NCBI GenBank assembly: GCA_020027805.1
Contig: JAHKKQ010000242.1
Location: 1-5,591, forward strand
Direction: 5' to 3'
Length of the DNA: 5,591 nt
Origin: Candidatus Dadabacteria bacterium
GTDB taxonomy: Bacteria > Desulfobacterota_D > UBA1144 > Nemesobacterales > UBA2774
Shown here one piece after another: positions 4,238 to 5,591 of this stretch; position 1 is the stretch's first letter, and each line of letters starts with the position of its first letter. The translations under genes were made by a program, and so were the position numbers. The notes under the pieces were generated by a model, which was not told where the DNA came from, did no database searches, and was given only the letters and a program-made list of their open reading frames with translations.

Positions 4238-5476
4238 ATGACCGACAACCGGAAATCGGGCTTTTTTCAGATACTCCCGCTCTACTTCGTAATATTCATC
4301 GGGTTCATTGGTTACAGCCTGATGACGGCAATCATGACGCCCATGATCCTCGACAACAGCGGGGGCATACTCGACTCGCTGCCGTTCAAGGCGGACAGAT
4401 CCATTGTGCTGGGAGTGCTGCTCATGCTCTATCCGCTCGGGCAGTTCCTGGGCTCGCCCGTGATGGGGGCGATGTCGGACAGGTTCGGCAGGAGGCCCGT
4501 CCTGCTCGTCTCTCTCTTTGCTATCGCCGTCTGCTACGCTCTCTTCGCGGTATCGCTTCAGTTGAACTGCCTGCCCGCGCTCATGGGCATCTCTCTCTTA
4601 ATGGGGCTCGCCGACGCCGACGTTGTGACGGCCCAGAGCGCGATCGCCGACGTAAGCACCGAGGAGAACAGGAGCAGGCTTTTCGGATATATGTACCTGA
4701 GCGGGAGCAGCGCATTCGTCGCCGGGCCCCTCATCGGAGGGAAGCTCGCGGACCCGGCGACCCTGCCATGGTTCAATTACGCGACCCCGTATTGGGCGGT
4801 ATTCATACTCCTCCTATTCGCCCTCGCGTTCACTTACTACGTATTCAGAGAAACGCGCACACCCGATACCGGGGCGAAGACAAATTACGTCGAAGCGTTC
4901 ACGAACATGTTGACGATATTCACCGCCGGGCGGATAAGGATCGTCTATCTCGTGAATTTCCTCATCTACTTTTCCATATTCGGATTCTTCAGGGCGTACC
5001 CGATGTACCTCGTGGACAGATACCACATGGGCGTGGGGAGGGTGTCCGACTTTATAGCCTGGGTGGCCGTACCCATAGTGTTAGCTAACCTGTGGCTGAC
5101 CGGATATCTGGCGACGCGGTTCTCTGCTAAGAAGATAACCATTTACTCGACTGCGCTGTTCGGGATACTCATGCTGCTGATATTACTGCCCCGGCAGGAA
5201 GGAGCGCTCTGGGTGACGCTGTTCCTGTCCGGCCTCGCGATCGCCGTGGCGCTGCCCGCGTGCGCGTCGATGCTGTCGCTCATGGTGAGCACGGACGAGC
5301 AGGGGAGCGTGCTCGGGAATAACCAGTCGATCCTGGTCGGGGCGGAGGCGCTCTCGGGGTTCGCGGCCGGGCTCCTGGCGGCGCTCGCGATAGAGCTGCC
5401 CCTCATAGCCCTTGCGGGGGTTGCGGTCTTTGCGGCTTTTCTGCTTGCGGCCGAGGGGTGGGAGAGATTGCCGTAG
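4238..5476 (+). CDS. Major facilitator superfamily transporter, DHA1/TetA-like, 12 TM
   Basis: The 412-aa inner-membrane protein begins MTDNRKSGFFQ. About twelve membrane segments can be seen (near 12-34, 54-76, 88-106, 109-128, 151-170, 183-203, 235-257, 272-292, 299-317, 322-344, 361-386, 387-406), with a cytoplasmic loop between the sixth and seventh. The motif GAMSDRFGRRPVLL (77-90) is the classic loop 2-3 motif A. QSAIADVSTEENRSRLFG (133-150) and GSSAFVAGPLIGGKLAD (156-172) match the TM4-5 region and antiporter motif C. Length and motifs fit drug:H+ antiporter-1 proteins resembling TetA. However, the Asp in TM1, the Asp in TM3 (Cys99 here) and the motif B Arg in TM4 (Ile118 here), important in TetA as I recall, are absent, while D126 and D128 occur in TM4. 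The substrate is therefore unknown and tetracycline export is unlikely. It stands alone, with no adjacent regulator in view. Confidence 0.88.
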   Translation: MTDNRKSGFFQILPLYFVIFIGFIGYSLMTAIMTPMILDNSGGILDSLPFKADRSIVLGVLLMLYPLGQFLGSPVMGAMSDRFGRRPVLLVSLFAIAVCYALFAVSLQLNCLPALMGISLLMGLADADVVTAQSAIADVSTEENRSRLFGYMYLSGSSAFVAGPLIGGKLADPATLPWFNYATPYWAVFILLLFALAFTYYVFRETRTPDTGAKTNYVEAFTNMLTIFTAGRIRIVYLVNFLIYFSIFGFFRAYPMYLVDRYHMGVGRVSDFIAWVAVPIVLANLWLTGYLATRFSAKKITIYSTALFGILMLLILLPRQEGALWVTLFLSGLAIAVALPACASMLSLMVSTDEQGSVLGNNQSILVGAEALSGFAAGLLAALAIELPLIALAGVAVFAAFLLAAEGWERLP

Positions 5477-5501
5477 GCCTTTCGGAAAAATAAAGAAAGG
5501 C
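5477..5501 (+). terminator. Possible 3' hairpin of the MFS gene
   Basis: Directly after the TAG stop, GCCTTTC and GAAAGGC form a perfect 7-bp stem around 11 A-rich bases. A T-rich but interrupted stretch follows. The right arm is also the start of repeat C4, so the terminator role is tentative. Confidence 0.35.
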
Positions 5502-5591
5502 AACTATTCATTCTTCTTTTTCTGGATGAAACACGTAGTGTGACCTTTCGAAAAGACAAAAGAAAGGTGAAAAGCTGCTATTTTCATCCTT
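5496..5591 (+). repeat. Structured repeat C, copy 4 and the start of copy 5
   Basis: AAAGGCAACTATTCATTCTT, CTTTTTCTGGATGAAA and hairpin ACAC-GTA-GTGT (5531-5542) form a copy with the linker deleted, followed by CCTTTCGAAAAGACAAAAGA. A new unit begins at about 5570 (AAAAGCTGCTATTTTCATCC) and runs off the window. CCTTTCG at 5479-5484 and 5544-5550 suggests that a partial unit also abuts the MFS stop codon. Confidence 0.55.

Noticed and set aside
4558..5559. Minus-strand frames opposite the MFS gene
   Set aside because: Shadows of the transporter; Arg/Ser-rich and without family features.

Overview
The window reads as accessory or intergenic-rich chromosome from an uncultured Gram-negative bacterium. 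The evidence is a LolA-like periplasmic protein with a Sec signal peptide, a partial paralogue of it, a probable lipoprotein remnant, moderately GC-rich genes with frequent ATA and AGG codons, and long gene-free stretches packed with short palindromic repeats. A deltaproteobacterial or candidate-phylum (for example Dadabacteria-like) origin is only a hunch; nothing here fixes the taxonomy.

Layout. Positions 1-2600 carry three minus-strand genes, in transcription order: a complete LolA/COG2834-like protein (1719-2600), a membrane-anchored DUF3592-like protein with a C-terminal zinc ribbon (571-1308), and a second LolA-like paralogue (1-478) that runs off the window edge and lacks a recognisable signal peptide. 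A 410-bp gap with two repeats separates the first two. Positions 2601-3200 hold a promoter and a chain of repeats. A minus-strand 121-aa orphan follows (3201-3566). Back to back with it is a plus-strand coding remnant (to 3812) with a lipobox-like motif but no proper start. Positions 3813-4237 are again repeats, ending in a strong ribosome binding site for a plus-strand 12-TM major facilitator (4238-5476). The window ends in more copies of one repeat family.

Repeats. I distinguish four dispersed families, all in plus orientation. A is a C-rich/G-rich hairpin followed by AATTAA. B has the core GCAAATTCTGTAATGTCGGG and a second hairpin. C consists of two small hairpins whose stems vary by compensatory changes. 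D is of the CCTTCGAC...GCTCAGGAC type. C, A and B occur in the same order on both sides of the 3201-3812 block, so that block is bracketed by composite direct repeats, and one D copy sits cleanly inside an A copy.

How the genes may work together. The two LolA-like proteins and the zinc-ribbon membrane protein may form one cell-envelope group, an inference from strand and order only. The MFS transporter and the 121-aa orphan have no visible link to it. I see no tRNA, rRNA, CRISPR array, transposase or recognisable defence system. The most unusual material is the structured repeats, a 28-bp perfect palindrome inside a signal-peptide region, and the broken gene ends.
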